From Elymus sibiricus (lineage: Eukaryota > Streptophyta > Magnoliopsida > Poales > Poaceae), in contig CM077671.1 of the NCBI GenBank assembly GCA_039707655.1, positions 366,074,720-366,138,719 of the forward strand: a stretch of DNA of 64,000 bases. Direction: 5' to 3'. The position numbers were made by a program, and so were the translations under genes. The notes under the pieces were generated by a model. That model saw only the letters and a list, made by a program, of their open reading frames with translations. It did no database searches and had not been told where the DNA came from. Positions within the stretch are counted from its first letter, which is position 1; every line of letters begins with the position of its first letter. Positions 22,472 to 33,961 of the stretch are shown here, in pieces.

Positions 22472-24010
22472 ATGGCTGAGAATACTAAATTGTGTGATTT
22501 CTCCAATACTAATAATAATGATTTTATTAGTACTCCGATTGCTCCCGCCACTAGTGCGGAATCTTATGAAATTAATGCCGCTTGGCTTAATCTTGTTATG
22601 AAAGAACAATTTTCCGGCCTTCCTAGTGAAGATGTCACATCCCATCTAAACACTTTCGTTGAGTTGTGTGATATGCAAAATAAGAAAGATGTGGATAATG
22701 ATATTGTTAAATTGAAGCTATTTTCGTTCTCACTACGAGATCGTGCTAAAACTTGGTTTTCATCTTTGCCTAAAAATAGTATTGATTCATGGAATAAGTG
22801 TAAAGATGCTTTTATTTCCAAGTACTTTCCGCCCGCTAAGATCATCTTCCTTAGGAACGATATAATGAATTTTAAGCAAATTGATCATGAGCATGTTGCA
22901 CAATCTTGGGAGAGGATGAAATTAATGATTAAAAATTGCCCCGCACATGGTTTGAGTTTATGGATGATTATACAATTTTTTTATGCGGGATTGAATTTTG
23001 CATCTAGAAATCTTTTAGATTCCGCTGCGGGTGGTACTTTTATGGAGATCACATTAGGAGAAGCTACTAAACTCCTAGATAATATTATGGCAAATTACTC
23101 TCAATGGCATACCGAAAGATCTCCTACTAGTAAAAAAGTGCATGCTATTGAAGAAATAAATACTTTGAGTGAAAAGATGGATGAATTGATGAAATTGTTT
23201 GCTAGTAAGAGTGCTCCTATTGATCCTAATGATATGCCTTTGTCTTCTTTGATTGGAAATAAAAATGAATCTATGGATGTGAATTTTGTTGGTAGGAACA
23301 ATTTTGGTAATAACGCGTATAGAGGTAATTTCAACCCTAGGCCGTTTCCTAGTAATTCCTCTAATAATTATGGTAATTCCTACAACAATCCTTATGGAAA
23401 TTATAATAAGATGCCCTCTGATCTTGAGAATAATATTAAAGAATTTATTAGCTCGCAAAAGGTTTTCAATGCTACGATTGAAGAAAAATTGCTCAAGATT
23501 GATGATTTGGCTAGGAACGTTGATAGAATTTCGCTTGAGATTGATTCTTTGAAAATTAGATCTACTCCACCCAAGCGTGATATTAATGAGTCTTTAAAAG
23601 CTATGAGAACTTCTATTGATGAGTGTAAGGAAAGAACCGCTAGAATGTGTGCTAAGCGTGAATGGCTTGAAAAAGTATGTTCCCGTGATAATAATGATGA
23701 AGATCTTAAAGTGATTGATGTGACTCCTATTGAATCTTTGTTTTCTAATATAAATTTTGATAAATATGGGGCTGGAGATAGGTCAACTTCAGTTAAAAGT
23801 CGCCTCAATAATTCGGAGTTTATAGATCTTAATGCTAAAATTGATAAAAGTGGGATTGAAGAGGTCAAAACTTTAAATAGCAATGAACCCACTCTTTTGG
23901 ATTTCAAGGACTTTAATTATGATAATTGCTCTTTGATTGATTGTATTTCCTTGTTGCAATCCATGTTGAATTCTCCGCATGCTTATAATCAAAATAAAGC
24001 TTTTACTTGA
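22472..24010 (+). CDS. Element B gag polyprotein (512 aa)
   Basis: This is the structural capsid protein of a Ty3/gypsy-type element. An intact ATG-started frame begins 208 bases after the primer site. Residues about 30-210 match the retrotransposon gag capsid domain (LKLFSFSLRDRAKTWFSSLP, ISKYFPP and ESWERMKLMIKNCP-like phrases). An Asn-rich low-complexity stretch lies near 275-310. The C-terminal third is charged, with coiled-coil-like character. I see no CCHC knuckle. It overlaps the protease ORF (23979-24422) by 32 bases in a different frame, so a frameshift, natural or mutational, separates them. Absence of stops fits the similar LTRs and suggests a fairly young copy. Confidence 0.88.
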   Translation: MAENTKLCDFSNTNNNDFISTPIAPATSAESYEINAAWLNLVMKEQFSGLPSEDVTSHLNTFVELCDMQNKKDVDNDIVKLKLFSFSLRDRAKTWFSSLPKNSIDSWNKCKDAFISKYFPPAKIIFLRNDIMNFKQIDHEHVAQSWERMKLMIKNCPAHGLSLWMIIQFFYAGLNFASRNLLDSAAGGTFMEITLGEATKLLDNIMANYSQWHTERSPTSKKVHAIEEINTLSEKMDELMKLFASKSAPIDPNDMPLSSLIGNKNESMDVNFVGRNNFGNNAYRGNFNPRPFPSNSSNNYGNSYNNPYGNYNKMPSDLENNIKEFISSQKVFNATIEEKLLKIDDLARNVDRISLEIDSLKIRSTPPKRDINESLKAMRTSIDECKERTARMCAKREWLEKVCSRDNNDEDLKVIDVTPIESLFSNINFDKYGAGDRSTSVKSRLNNSEFIDLNAKIDKSGIEEVKTLNSNEPTLLDFKDFNYDNCSLIDCISLLQSMLNSPHAYNQNKAFT

Positions 24011-24422
24011 TGCTATGATGAAATCTTTTGCAGAAAATCTTGAGTTGGAAGTTTCTATACCTAGGAAGCTTTATGATGAGTGGGAACCTACTATTAAAAT
24101 TAAAATTAAATATTATGAGTGCCATGCTTTGTGTGATTTGGGTGCTAGCGTTTCCACGATTCCGAAAACTTTATGCGATGTGCTAGGTTTCCATGAACTT
24201 GATGATTGCTCTTTAAATTTGCATCTAGCGGATTCCACTATTAAGAAACCTATGGGAAGGATTAATGATGTTCTTATTGTTGCAAATAGGAATTATGTGC
24301 CCGTAGATTTCATTGTTCTTGATATAGATTGCAATCCTACATGTCCTATTATTCTTGGTAGACCTTTCCTTAGAACGATCGGTGCAATTATTGATATGAA
24401 AGAAGGAAACAATTTCCGTTAA
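23979..24422 (+). CDS. Element B retropepsin-like aspartic protease fragment
   Basis: A 147-aa frame contains CDLGASVSTIPK, the DLGAS form of the retroviral-type aspartic protease active site common in plant Gypsy elements. The conserved flap region and ILGRPFLRTIGAIID follow, all typical of the pol start. The frame stops at 24422. The text after it (24423-24540) looks like a short remnant, then the post-coding motif GCGCTTGTTGGGAGGCAACCC (24560-24582). Everything from reverse transcriptase to integrase is therefore missing. Confidence 0.85.
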   Translation: MLIIKIKLLLDAMMKSFAENLELEVSIPRKLYDEWEPTIKIKIKYYECHALCDLGASVSTIPKTLCDVLGFHELDDCSLNLHLADSTIKKPMGRINDVLIVANRNYVPVDFIVLDIDCNPTCPIILGRPFLRTIGAIIDMKEGNNFR

Positions 24423-24968
24423 GTAAAGGCATGGAACACTTTCCTAGAAAGAAAATTAAATTACCTTATGAATCTATTATGAGAGATACTTATGGATTGC
24501 ATACCTAAGATGACAATACCTAGATCTATTGCGTTATGCCTAGCTAGGGGCGTTAAACAATAGCGCTTGTTGGGAGGCAACCCAATTTTATTTTAGGTTT
24601 CTGTTTTTTGTTTCTGTTATTGAGTGATTTACACATTATTACCTCTGTAGTAATTGTATTTAGTGTTTTAATTAGTGTTTGAGCCAAGTAAGACCTTTGG
24701 GATGGTTTACGATGATTGTTTATTTGATTTTGCTGAAAAACAGAAACTTTTTCCCTCAGTCCAGGAATTTTATAAAATCACCAGGGCGTCGAATGAGTCT
24801 GAAATTTTTACACAAGATTGATATACAAATTTCCCAGATTGTCCTAATTTTTCAAAAAAATTGGAGTTACAGAAGTATTCGAAGTTTCCAGATTGCAACA
24901 GACTGTTCTGTTTTTGACAGATTCTGTTTTCTTTGTGTTGATTGCTTATTTTGATGTATCTATGGGTT

Positions 24969-25989
24969 CAGTGGCGGAGCCACAGGGGGGGGGCGAGCGG
25001 GGGCCAGACCCCCCCTATCGATCGGCCCCCCTCAACGATACTCAACGGGGACTAGCATTGGATCATGAGGATATGTTGCCTAGTTTGACGTGTATTTCCC
25101 TTCTAATTAGTATCTAGCCATTAGCAAACAGGTAGGCCTGACAGCGTGGTGTTGAATAGCCCAAACCCAAAATTAATAGCCCACGAACCATGTGCTGCAA
25201 TCGGGCCGATCTGCTAGTTTGCATGCCCCCCGAGTATTACTTATCGATTGGACCATACAGGCATCTATTTGCTCAACTCCATCCTCGATTGTTTCCGCCG
25301 CCGCCGTCGTCGCAGAGCTAGGGCTTAATCGCAGAAGACCAACAACATCAGTGATGACCTACTGATTAGGGCCACTCGACTCCATCAATAACTGGCGATG
25401 GTGTGGATTCCGTGCTCCGGTATGTGTTTGCCGCAAACTAATCTACTAATTGGCAAATATCTCCGCCTCTCAGCTCTCATAACACGACATGTCTAGTCTC
25501 AACCTAAGGTCTGCTACATAGATATATTATTTTACATTTAGATTGTACGAACGACTAGTACTGTAGAATCAAATAGTAGAAACGAATACACCTGTTTTTC
25601 TACTAACTACGAGTCTAGAATTGCATAAACCATGAAGAAGAAGAACAAAAGGAGACCACCAATAACTACCGAAAATTCAAGTCTGAAGCCATTTGTTTTG
25701 ATCACCCACTCTTCTGATAAGAATGCAGAGCGACATGTATATATTTTAGGCGTGAAATCCCTAGAAAGCTTGATGTTTGATGGTTTGATGGCCCTGTTGT
25801 GCGTAGATGTCCTTCTAAACTATTTTAAAAAATGTAGCTATTTCAATGTAATTGCAAAACAAATATTGTCATTGTTTGTTTGATATCAACCCTATATTTA
25901 AAAGTTGATATACTTTGGTGCTGCATTTCTGCTTGCACGTGCATTGTCCTCTTCGCCCCCCCTATGTTTAAATCCTGGCTCCACCCCTG
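24969..25989. mobile_element. hAT-like DNA element nested in element B
   Basis: The terminal inverted repeats are CAGTGGCGGAGCCACAGGG at the left and the complement of CAGGGGTGGAGCCAGG at the right. A perfect 8-bp duplication tatgggtt (24961-24968 and 25990-25997) fits the hAT superfamily. The interior is 1021 bp. A plus-strand 83-codon frame (25632-25883) opens MKKKNKRRPP, but I see no hAT transposase or dimerisation domain, so the element is non-autonomous. A short MITE at 37412-37583 shares this terminal sequence. Confidence 0.9.
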
Positions 25990-25997
25990 TATGGGTT

Positions 25998-28336
25998 GTA
26001 TCGGGGGGTATGAACCATGGAGAAGTTGGAATACAGTAGATATTACACCAATATAAATAAAGAATGAGTTCACAACAGTACCTAAAGTGGTGATTTATTT
26101 TTCTTATACAAACGGATCTCACGAGTTTTCTGTTGAGTTTTGTGTTGTGAAGTTTTCAAGCTTTGGGTAAAGATTTGATGGACTATGGAATAAGGAGTGG
26201 CAAGAGCCTAAGCTTGGGGATGCCCAAGGCACCCCAAGAAATATTCAAGGATACCAAAGAGCCTAAGCTTGGGGTTTCCCCGGAAGGCATCCCCTCTTTC
26301 GCCTTCAATCCATCGGTAAATTTACTTGAGGCTATATTTTTATTCACCACATGATATGTGTTTTGCTTGGAGCGTCTTGTATGATATGAGTCTTTTCTTT
26401 TTAGTTTGCCACAATCATCCTTGCTGCACACATATTTTGAGAGAGACACGCATAAATCATGAATTTATTAGAATACTCTATGTGCTTCACTTATATCTTT
26501 TGAGCTAGGCAATTTTGCTCTAGTGCTTCACTTATATCTTTTTAGAGCACGGTGGTGTTTTACTTTAATTTATAGAAATTGTTGAACTCTCATGCTTCAC
26601 TTATATTATTTTGAGAGTCTTTAAACAGCATGGTAATTGGTTTAGGTTATGAATTTAGTCCTAATATAATAGGCATCCAAGAGGGATATAATAAAAACTT
26701 TCATATAAAGTGCATTGAATACTATGAGAAGTTTGATTCCTTGCATATAGTTTTGAGATATAAAGATGGTGATATTAGAGTCATGCTAGTGAGTAATTGT
26801 GGATTGGTAGAAATACTTGTGTTAAAAGTTTGTGATTCTCGTAGCATGCACGTATGGTGAACCGTTATGTAACGAAGTCGGAGCATGATTTGTTTATTGA
26901 TTGTCATCCTTTGTGTGAGGGTCGGGAGCGCGCTATGGTTAACTCCTACCAACCTCTCCCCTAGGAGCATGCGTCTAATACTTTGCTTCGATAACTAATA
27001 GACTTTTGCAATAAGTATGTGAGTTCTTTATGACTAATGTGAGTCCATGGATTATACACACTCTCACCCTTCCACCTTTGCTAGCCTCTCTAGTACCGCG
27101 CAACTTTCGCCGGTGCATTAAACCCACCATATTCCCTTCCTCAAAACAACCACCATACCTACCTATTATGGCATTTCCATAGCCATTCTGAGATATATTG
27201 CCATGCAACTTCCACCGTTCCGTTTATTATGACACACACCATCATTGTCATATTGCTTTGCATGATCGTAAGATAGCTAGCATGATGTTTTCATGGCTTG
27301 TCCATTTTTTATGTCATTGCTACGCTAGATCGTTGCACATCCCGGTGCACCGCTGGAGGCATTCATATAGAGTCATATTTTGTTCTAGTATCGAGTTGTA
27401 ATTCTTGAGTTGTAAGTAAATAAAAGTGTGATGATCATCATTATTAGAGCATTGTCCCGTGTGAGGAAAGGATGATGGAAGCTATGATTCCCTCACAAGT
27501 TGGGATGAGTCTCCGGACTTTAAAAATAATAAAAGAGGCCAATGAAGCCCAAATAAAAAAAAAGAGGCCAAAGATGCCCACCATAATAAAAAAATAAAAA
27601 AAATAAAAAAATGAGAGAAAAGAGAGAAGGGACAATGCTACTATCCTTTTTTCCATACTTGTGCTTCAAAGTAGCACCATGATCTTCATGATAGAGAGTC
27701 TCCTATTTTGTCACTTTCATATACTAGTGGGAGTTTTTTTCAGATGCACGCCCACTTAGTTTCTTTTTGAGCTTTCATACACTTATAGCTTTAGTGCGTC
27801 CGTTGCATGGCAATCCCTACTTACTCACATTGATATCTATTGATGGGCATCTCCATAGCCCGTTGATATGCCTAGTTGATGTGAGACTATCTTCTCCTTT
27901 TCCTCACAACCTCCACCATATTCTATTCCACCTATAGTGCTATATCCATGGCTCACGCTCATGTATTGCGTGAAAGTTGAAAAGGTTTGAGAACATAAAA
28001 GGTGTGAAACAATTGCTTGACTTGTCATCGGGGTTGTGCATGATATAAATACTTTGTGTGGGGAAGATGGAGCATAGCCAGACCTTATGATTTTGTAGGG
28101 ATAACTTTCTTTGGCCATGTTATTTTGAAAAGACACGATTGCTTTGTTAGTATGCTTGAAGTATTATTGTTTTTATGTCAACATTAAACTTTTGTTTTGA
28201 ATCTTCTGAATCTGAACATTCATGCTACCATAAAGAATATTACATGGATAAATATGTTAGGTAGCATTCAACATCAAAAATTCTATTTTTATCATTTACC
28301 TACTCGACGACGAGCAGGAATTAAGCTTGGGGATGC
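25998..28336 (+). other. Element B 3' non-coding region
   Basis: No gene is credible. The region has repeated phrases tgcttcacttatatctttt (near 26484, 26527 and 26591), CTTGGGGATGCCC-type repeats (26211-26290) and an AT-rich A-run segment (27556-27612). The first two occur, complemented, in element A's 3' region, showing common descent. Confidence 0.75.
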
Positions 28337-29910
28337 TGATACGTCTCCAACGTATCTATAATTTTTGATTGTTCCATGCTATTATATTATCTATTTTGGA
28401 TGTTTTATATGCATTAATATGCTATTTTATATTATTTTTGGGACTAACCTATTAACCTAGTGCCCAGTGCCAGTTTCTATTTTTTCCTTGTTTTTGAGTA
28501 TTGCAGAAAAGGAATATCAAACGGAATAAAATTCTACGATGATTTTTCTTGGACCAGAAGGAACCCAGGAGGCTTCGAGAAGAGGCCAGAAGACCTACGG
28601 GTGGGCCACAAGCTGCCAGGGCGCGCCCCTGGGGGGGGGCGCCCCCTGGCTTGTGGGCCCCCCGTAGCTCCTCCAACCCTAATTCTCCGCCTATAAATTC
28701 AGAAATATTCCCCCAATACCAAAGAGAGCCACGAAAATACTTTTCTGTCGCCGCAAGCCTCTATTCCCGTGAGATGCAATCTTGGAGCCTTTTTTGGCAA
28801 TCTGTCGGAGGGGGATTCGATCATGGAGGGCCTCTACATCAACACCATTGCCCTTCCGATGATGCGTGAGTAGTTTACCTCAGACCTACGGGTCCATAGC
28901 TAGTAGCTAGATGGCTTCTTCTCTCTCTATGTTCTTCAATACCATGTTCTCCATGATCTTCATGGAGATCTATCCGATGTAATACTCTTTTGCGGTGTGT
29001 TTGTCGAGATTCGAAGAATTGTGGGTTTATGATCAGATTATCTATGAATATTATTTGAATCTTCTCTGAATTCTTATATGCATGATTTCATATCTTTGTA
29101 AGTCTCTTCGAGTTATTGGTTTGGTTTGGCCAACTAGATTGGTAATTCTTGCAATGGGAGAAGTGCTTAGTTTTGGGTTCAATCTTGCGGTGTCCTCACC
29201 CAGTGACAAAGTAGGGGTAGCGAGGCACGTATTTGTATTGTTGCCATCAAGGATAAAAAGATGGGGTTTTCATCATATTGCTTGAGTTTATACCTCTACA
29301 TCATGTCATCTTACTTAATGCGTTACTCTGTTCTTCATGAACTTAATACTCTAGATGCAGGCAGGAGTCGGTCGACGTGTGGAGTAATAGTAGTAGATGT
29401 AGAATCGTTTCGGTCTACTTGATACGGACGTGATGCCTATATGCATAATCATTGCCTTGGATATCATCATAACTATGCGCTTTTCTATCAATTGCTCGAC
29501 AGTAATTTGTTCACCCACCGTATTATTTTCCTTCAAGAGAGAAGCCTCTAGTGAAACCTATGGCCCCCGGGTCTATTTTCCATATTATATTTTCAGATCT
29601 ACAAACTAAAAAACACAAAAATAGTTTGCTGCAATTTATTTACTTTTATTTTAATTCTTGTTTTAGTAATCTTTTATATCTATCTCTATCGGATCTCATC
29701 CTTGCAAGTAACCGTGAAGGGATTGACAACCCCTTTATTGCGTTGGGTGCAAGTGTTTGATTGTTTGTGCAGGTGCATAGATTGGGGCCTTGCTTGTACC
29801 TCCTACTGGATTGATACCTTGGTTCTCAAAACTGAGGGAAATACTTATCTACTTTGCTGCATCACCCTTTCCTCTTCAAGGGAAAACCAACGCAAGCTCA
29901 AGAAGTAGCA
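28337..29910 (+). repeat. Element B 3' LTR
   Basis: Near-identical copy of 20662-22234, preceded by a purine-rich tract (AAGCTTGGGGATGC, 28323-28336). Confidence 0.95.
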
Positions 29911-31251
29911 AAGCATATGAAGTAAAGGAAGGGTAGGAAGATCAAACGCAATTTGGAGACATGAAGATTTTCCCCGTGGTTCCGATAGGTGGTGCTATCG
30001 TACGTCCATGTTTATGGAGTCTTCAACCCACGGAGGGTAACAGCCGCGAGAGTCCATGGAGGGCTCCACCCATAAGGGTCCACGAAGTAGCAACCTTGAC
30101 TATTCCATAGCGGCCTCCGTCCACGAATGACTAGCCTCACTATGGGTAGATCTTCACAAAGTAGGCGATCTACTTGCCCGTACAAAATTCTTGGTTCAAC
30201 TCCACAACACGAAGTAGGAGGCTCCCAAGCGACACCTAACCAATCTAGGAGGCACCACCCTCCAAAAGCTAATAGGCTCGATAATGTCGATGAACTCCTT
30301 ACTCTTGTGCTTCAAGATGATAGACTCCTCAACACTCAATCACTCTCTCACAGATTTGGCTTTGGTGGAAGAGATTGATTTAGTGGAAAGCAACTTGGGG
30401 AGGCTAGAGATCAAGATTCATATGGTTGGAATGGAATGGCTTGATCTCAACACATGAGTAGGTGGCTCTCTCTCAGAAAATCTGATGGGATAAGTGTGGA
30501 ATAGTTTTGAGTGCTTCTCTTGCGGGTGAGGGGTGGTGGAGGGGTATATATAGGCATCTCCAAAAATCCAACCGTTACACCTAAAGTGACCAACTCGATG
30601 ACACTGATGTGTGAATCTCGATGGTACCGAGTTGCTCCAAAGGTAGCAACTTTTGAATCTCGGTGCGACCGATATAGAAATCTCGGTGGTACCGATAAGG
30701 TGTCCAATGGTCAGAATCCAAATCTCGATGACGCGATTCCAAAAACTCGGAGCTTCCGATTTTGTGAATCGAGAGGTAACATAATGTTGGCAAGCTGAAC
30801 TCGGTGGCACCGAATCAGAATTGGTTGCACCGATGTGCTAGGGTTTGGCAGGGCTCTGTCTGAGATGGGAAATCGGTGGGACCGAGTGGAACAAGTTGGT
30901 TGCACCGATGTTCATGAAATGCTTGGACAGACTTTGTGGAAGAGTTTGTGGGTGTTTTTGGTGACTATCACTTGTGCACGTGGAGCATCTTGTTCACCGA
31001 CAGTACCTTACCCCCTTTTAATAGTATTGGCTTTTCCTATGGACTCAAAGTGATTTCTCACAAAGTAAAATGTAGAGTCCTCTTGCTTGAAGCTTTGCCA
31101 ATCCATTCCTTGCTTCTAGGGGTTTCTCCACAATCCTTTTGCCAACCCATCATTGAACTTTTCCTGAAATATGCTTAGTGGAAATATTAGTTCAATGATA
31201 TATATGTTGTTATTAATTACCAAAACCACCAAGGGAGCAAATGTGCTTTCA

Positions 31252-31653
31252 ATCTCCCTCTTTTTTGGTAATTGATGACAACATATAGATCAAAACTTCG
31301 ACATATGATATAATCAATGAATATAATCATCACTTTGAGAAGTATGTGATAAGCAAGAGCTCCCCCTAAATTTGTGCATTATTTTGAATTTGCGTTTGAA
31401 TGCAAATGCACAATCGATTAGGTACATGGGGCACTCTTTCATGTCACATACAACTTGGTGGTGTGCGAGAATAATATGAATGAATATCATAGCACAACAC
31501 AATCAAGCAAAGGTGAATTATCATCTCATAAGCATCACAAGGATAGGAAATAGTAGCAACACATATCAAGTGTACGATCAAACACCAACAAAGTTTAACA
31601 TAAGCAAACCAACCAAAAGATATCAATGTTTTGAAAAGCGATAAAAAGCAACG

Positions 31654-31689
<36 letters not shown>

Positions 31690-31756
31690 TCCCTAATGAT
31701 CTATACAACTTCTCCCCCTTTGGCAACAAGTTACCAAAAAGTTAAAAGGTATAGAG
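31252..31756 (-). other. Sirevirus 3' untranslated stretch with CT microsatellite
   Basis: Lies between the env-like ORF and the LTR purine tract. It holds a (CT)n run at about 31653-31689 (tctctctctctttctctctc). No gene seen. Confidence 0.6.
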
Positions 31757-33961
31757 CTAAGCGCTCTTCTGGGGTTGATCTCCTTCGGTGGCTGATGAAG
31801 GAGTCGAGAGAACGGCATCAGCGAAGACTTCTGCAGACGTCATGGACGGAGTTGGAGTAGCGACTAGAGGAACTGGTGGGGCTAATAGAGCTGATGTAGC
31901 TGTAGCTGGTGCTGATGAAGAGGGCCTCATCTCTGGAGCTGTCACTGTGGGATTCCTGGACTAAGTCCTGAACTGTGTGGCTGTCCTGAGAGGTGGACTG
32001 TCCTCATCATCATTTGTAGTGTGGGGACTGGGCACGCTATCAACTTCCTTCTTGAGCTCATTCACTGTCACTGTGAGCTCATCCACCTTGTTGTTGAGAA
32101 TATGAAGCTTGGTATCAACAATCCTCGAGAGGCTCTCCCAGTTCTTCAAGATGTTCCCGATGTCCTTCTGCATACTGAGCACAGAGCTAAGGAGGAGATC
32201 CATATGCTCACTCCTAGTCTTTGGCACCTGAGAACTAGTGTCTCTGGCTGCCTCTGCATGTGCCTGTGATGTAGCTGAGGTGGGACGATCTGTGTCCATC
32301 ACCACAACAATGTCTTCTAGCTCTGGCAATAGTGGCAAATGTGGTCGATCAAGTGCAAAGATATGCTTCTCCAACTGGGAGTTGATAAGCATCTGGATGT
32401 AGGGTGCATAGCCACATGATCGCTTATGGTCTGCTGTAGTCCTCTTCACTGTCTCCACTATCAAGTCCATTACTCTGAATCTGGTGTGTTGATCAAGATG
32501 GAGCAACATGTTGATAGAATATCCTCTTATCATCTTCTCATCTCCATACTTAGGCATCAAGGTATGCCTCAAGATGGTGTTGATCATACGTAGACCAGCC
32601 TGGAGGAAGTAAATGGATCCAAGCTTGTGAGATTGCAAGTTTCCAACAGGGTTCTCATTGTACATATTCTTCATGGCATTGTGATTTGCCTTGGACTCGG
32701 AGTACACATCTAGGTCATCGTCTTCCACCTCTGGAGCTCCTAAGATGGCAGCCCACTCCTCAACTGTGGATTCATACCTGGTGCCTTCTGTAATCCATAC
32801 AATCCTACCATCTCCATAGAAATGTGAAGTGGAGTAGAATTGCATGATCATCTCGTCGTTCCAAGCAGTGAACTCCTTGCCAATAAAGTTATCAAGACCA
32901 ATGCAATGGAAGTTGTCTTGCACACTTGGGAAGTAATCTTCATTGTCCTTGATGTACTTCCAGTCCACATACCTCATGTCACTCACAGCAGAGCTCTTGT
33001 CAAGCAAAATTGTTTCATAGAAGTCTTGTTGTTCTTTTGTATAGAACATGTAGTCTACAGTAGTCTTCCTCCTCTGAGAATATGGATCAATGGATCTCCA
33101 TTCTCTCAGTCCTGAGTCCTTCCTCTTCTTCATGTCTTCAGCAACCGGATGACTGGCATTATGCTCTGGAAGGTGTGGTCTTAGCTTCATCAGAACTGCC
33201 ATAGCATCCTCCTTGGCATCTCTGGAGGTAGATCCCTTCTTCTTCTCAGCAGTTGGGATCAAAGTTGTCAGAATCGCGATTCTGAATCGGATCGGAGGTC
33301 CGTTCGTAGGATCGTGAATCGTAGAATCATAACTACTAGGATCGTAGAATCTTAGACTCTATGAGCAAAATCGTAGAATCGGAGGGGCTAGTTTGGATCG
33401 TAAAGTCGTAAGATTCTAAGACTTGAGTCACGATTCTGACAACTTTGGTTGGGATGTCTCTGGTAGTCCTCTTGGGTTTGGGAGCAGAGGGCTTCTTGGT
33501 TCCAGCTGGCTTGCCCTTGGGTGCCGCTTGGCTAGGCATAGCATCTAACATCAATTTCTCTTCTTCTTGGGAGGAGCCTTTGTAGCTGGCTCTTCCTACT
33601 CCTCCTTAGCAGCAGCCTTTACTAGGTCCTCATACATGGAGGTAGGTCTGCCCACAACATGTACAATCCTCTTCTTGGACTTCTTCTTCTCTCCAACCTT
33701 ATTGGGCATGGATTTCTTTGGGGCCTCAATGGTCATGGTGCCCCTAGAGCTCTCAGGTGCTCTCATAGTTTCTGAGGGGGCATACTCCTTTCTGACCACC
33801 TTCTTGGAAGAGGTAGCCTCAGCTGTAGGCTTCCTAGCAGTCTTCTCGGTCTTGCCCTGCTTGGCCTTGGCAGGAGTCTCATCAGGCACAAAGTCTTCAT
33901 CCTCCTCATCTGAGTTGAGCTTCCTTCTTACCCTAGTTGTAGCTTCCCCTGATTCTTCTCC
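31757..33961 (-). pseudogene. Sirevirus-type env-like / accessory ORF, broken
   Basis: A 433-aa frame (33262-31961) includes IDPYSQRRKTTVDYM, EEWAAILGAPEVEDDDLDVY and a C-terminal coiled coil with heptad-like LSRIVDTKLHILNNKVDEL. This is the extra ORF that grass Sirevirus/Maximus-type Copia elements carry after pol, sometimes called env-like; its function is unproven. A TAG at 31961 interrupts it, and the same frame runs on to 31757. Upstream, Lys/Pro/Ala-rich coding pieces (33554-33456 and 33889-33596) continue the protein N-terminally, but in different frames and with a stop at 33596. A 188-bp hAT MITE sits inside. Removing it and one target copy brings the 33554 and 33262 frames into register, so the insertion hit a then-continuous frame. 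The sequence diverges abruptly at about 33962. Confidence 0.75.
33260..33447. mobile_element. hAT-type MITE inside the env-like ORF
   Basis: Perfect 17-bp inverted repeats, CAAAGTTGTCAGAATCG and its complement, bound a 188-bp insert. The 8-bp duplication gttgggat is at 33252-33259 and 33448-33455. The interior repeats atcgtagaatc several times. Confidence 0.93.

Larger units (their letters stand above)
20662..29910 (+). mobile_element. Element B: Gypsy-type LTR retrotransposon, gag-protease only
   Basis: LTRs at 20662-22234 and 28337-29910 (1573 and 1574 bp) look nearly identical by eye. The 5-bp duplication aagca flanks the element at 20657-20661 and 29911-29915. The plus-strand order is LTR, tRNA-Asp-type primer site, gag, protease fragment, then about 3.9 kb of non-coding DNA with a nested hAT-like element, a purine tract and the LTR. 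No reverse transcriptase, RNase H or integrase is present, so it is non-autonomous. The LTR start TGATACGTCTCCAACGTATC suggests the Sabrina/WHAM group (tentative). It inserted in the Copia LTR. Confidence 0.95.
20495..31251 (-). repeat. Sirevirus-type Copia LTR, split by element B
   Basis: LTR pieces lie at 20495-20661 and 29916-31251, about 1503 bp in all. Minus-strand ends are TGAAAGCAC and CCTACA. A minus-strand TATA box (CTATATATACC) lies near 30543-30553. Four 13-bp palindromic units of the form TCGGTGNNACCGA occur at 30660-30672, 30683-30695, 30801-30813 and 30873-30885, with a degenerate one at 30618-30630. Clusters of short palindromes in LTRs are a known trait of Sireviruses. A purine tract (AAAAAAGAGGGAGA, minus strand) sits just outside the LTR start at 31252. 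Confidence 0.85.
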
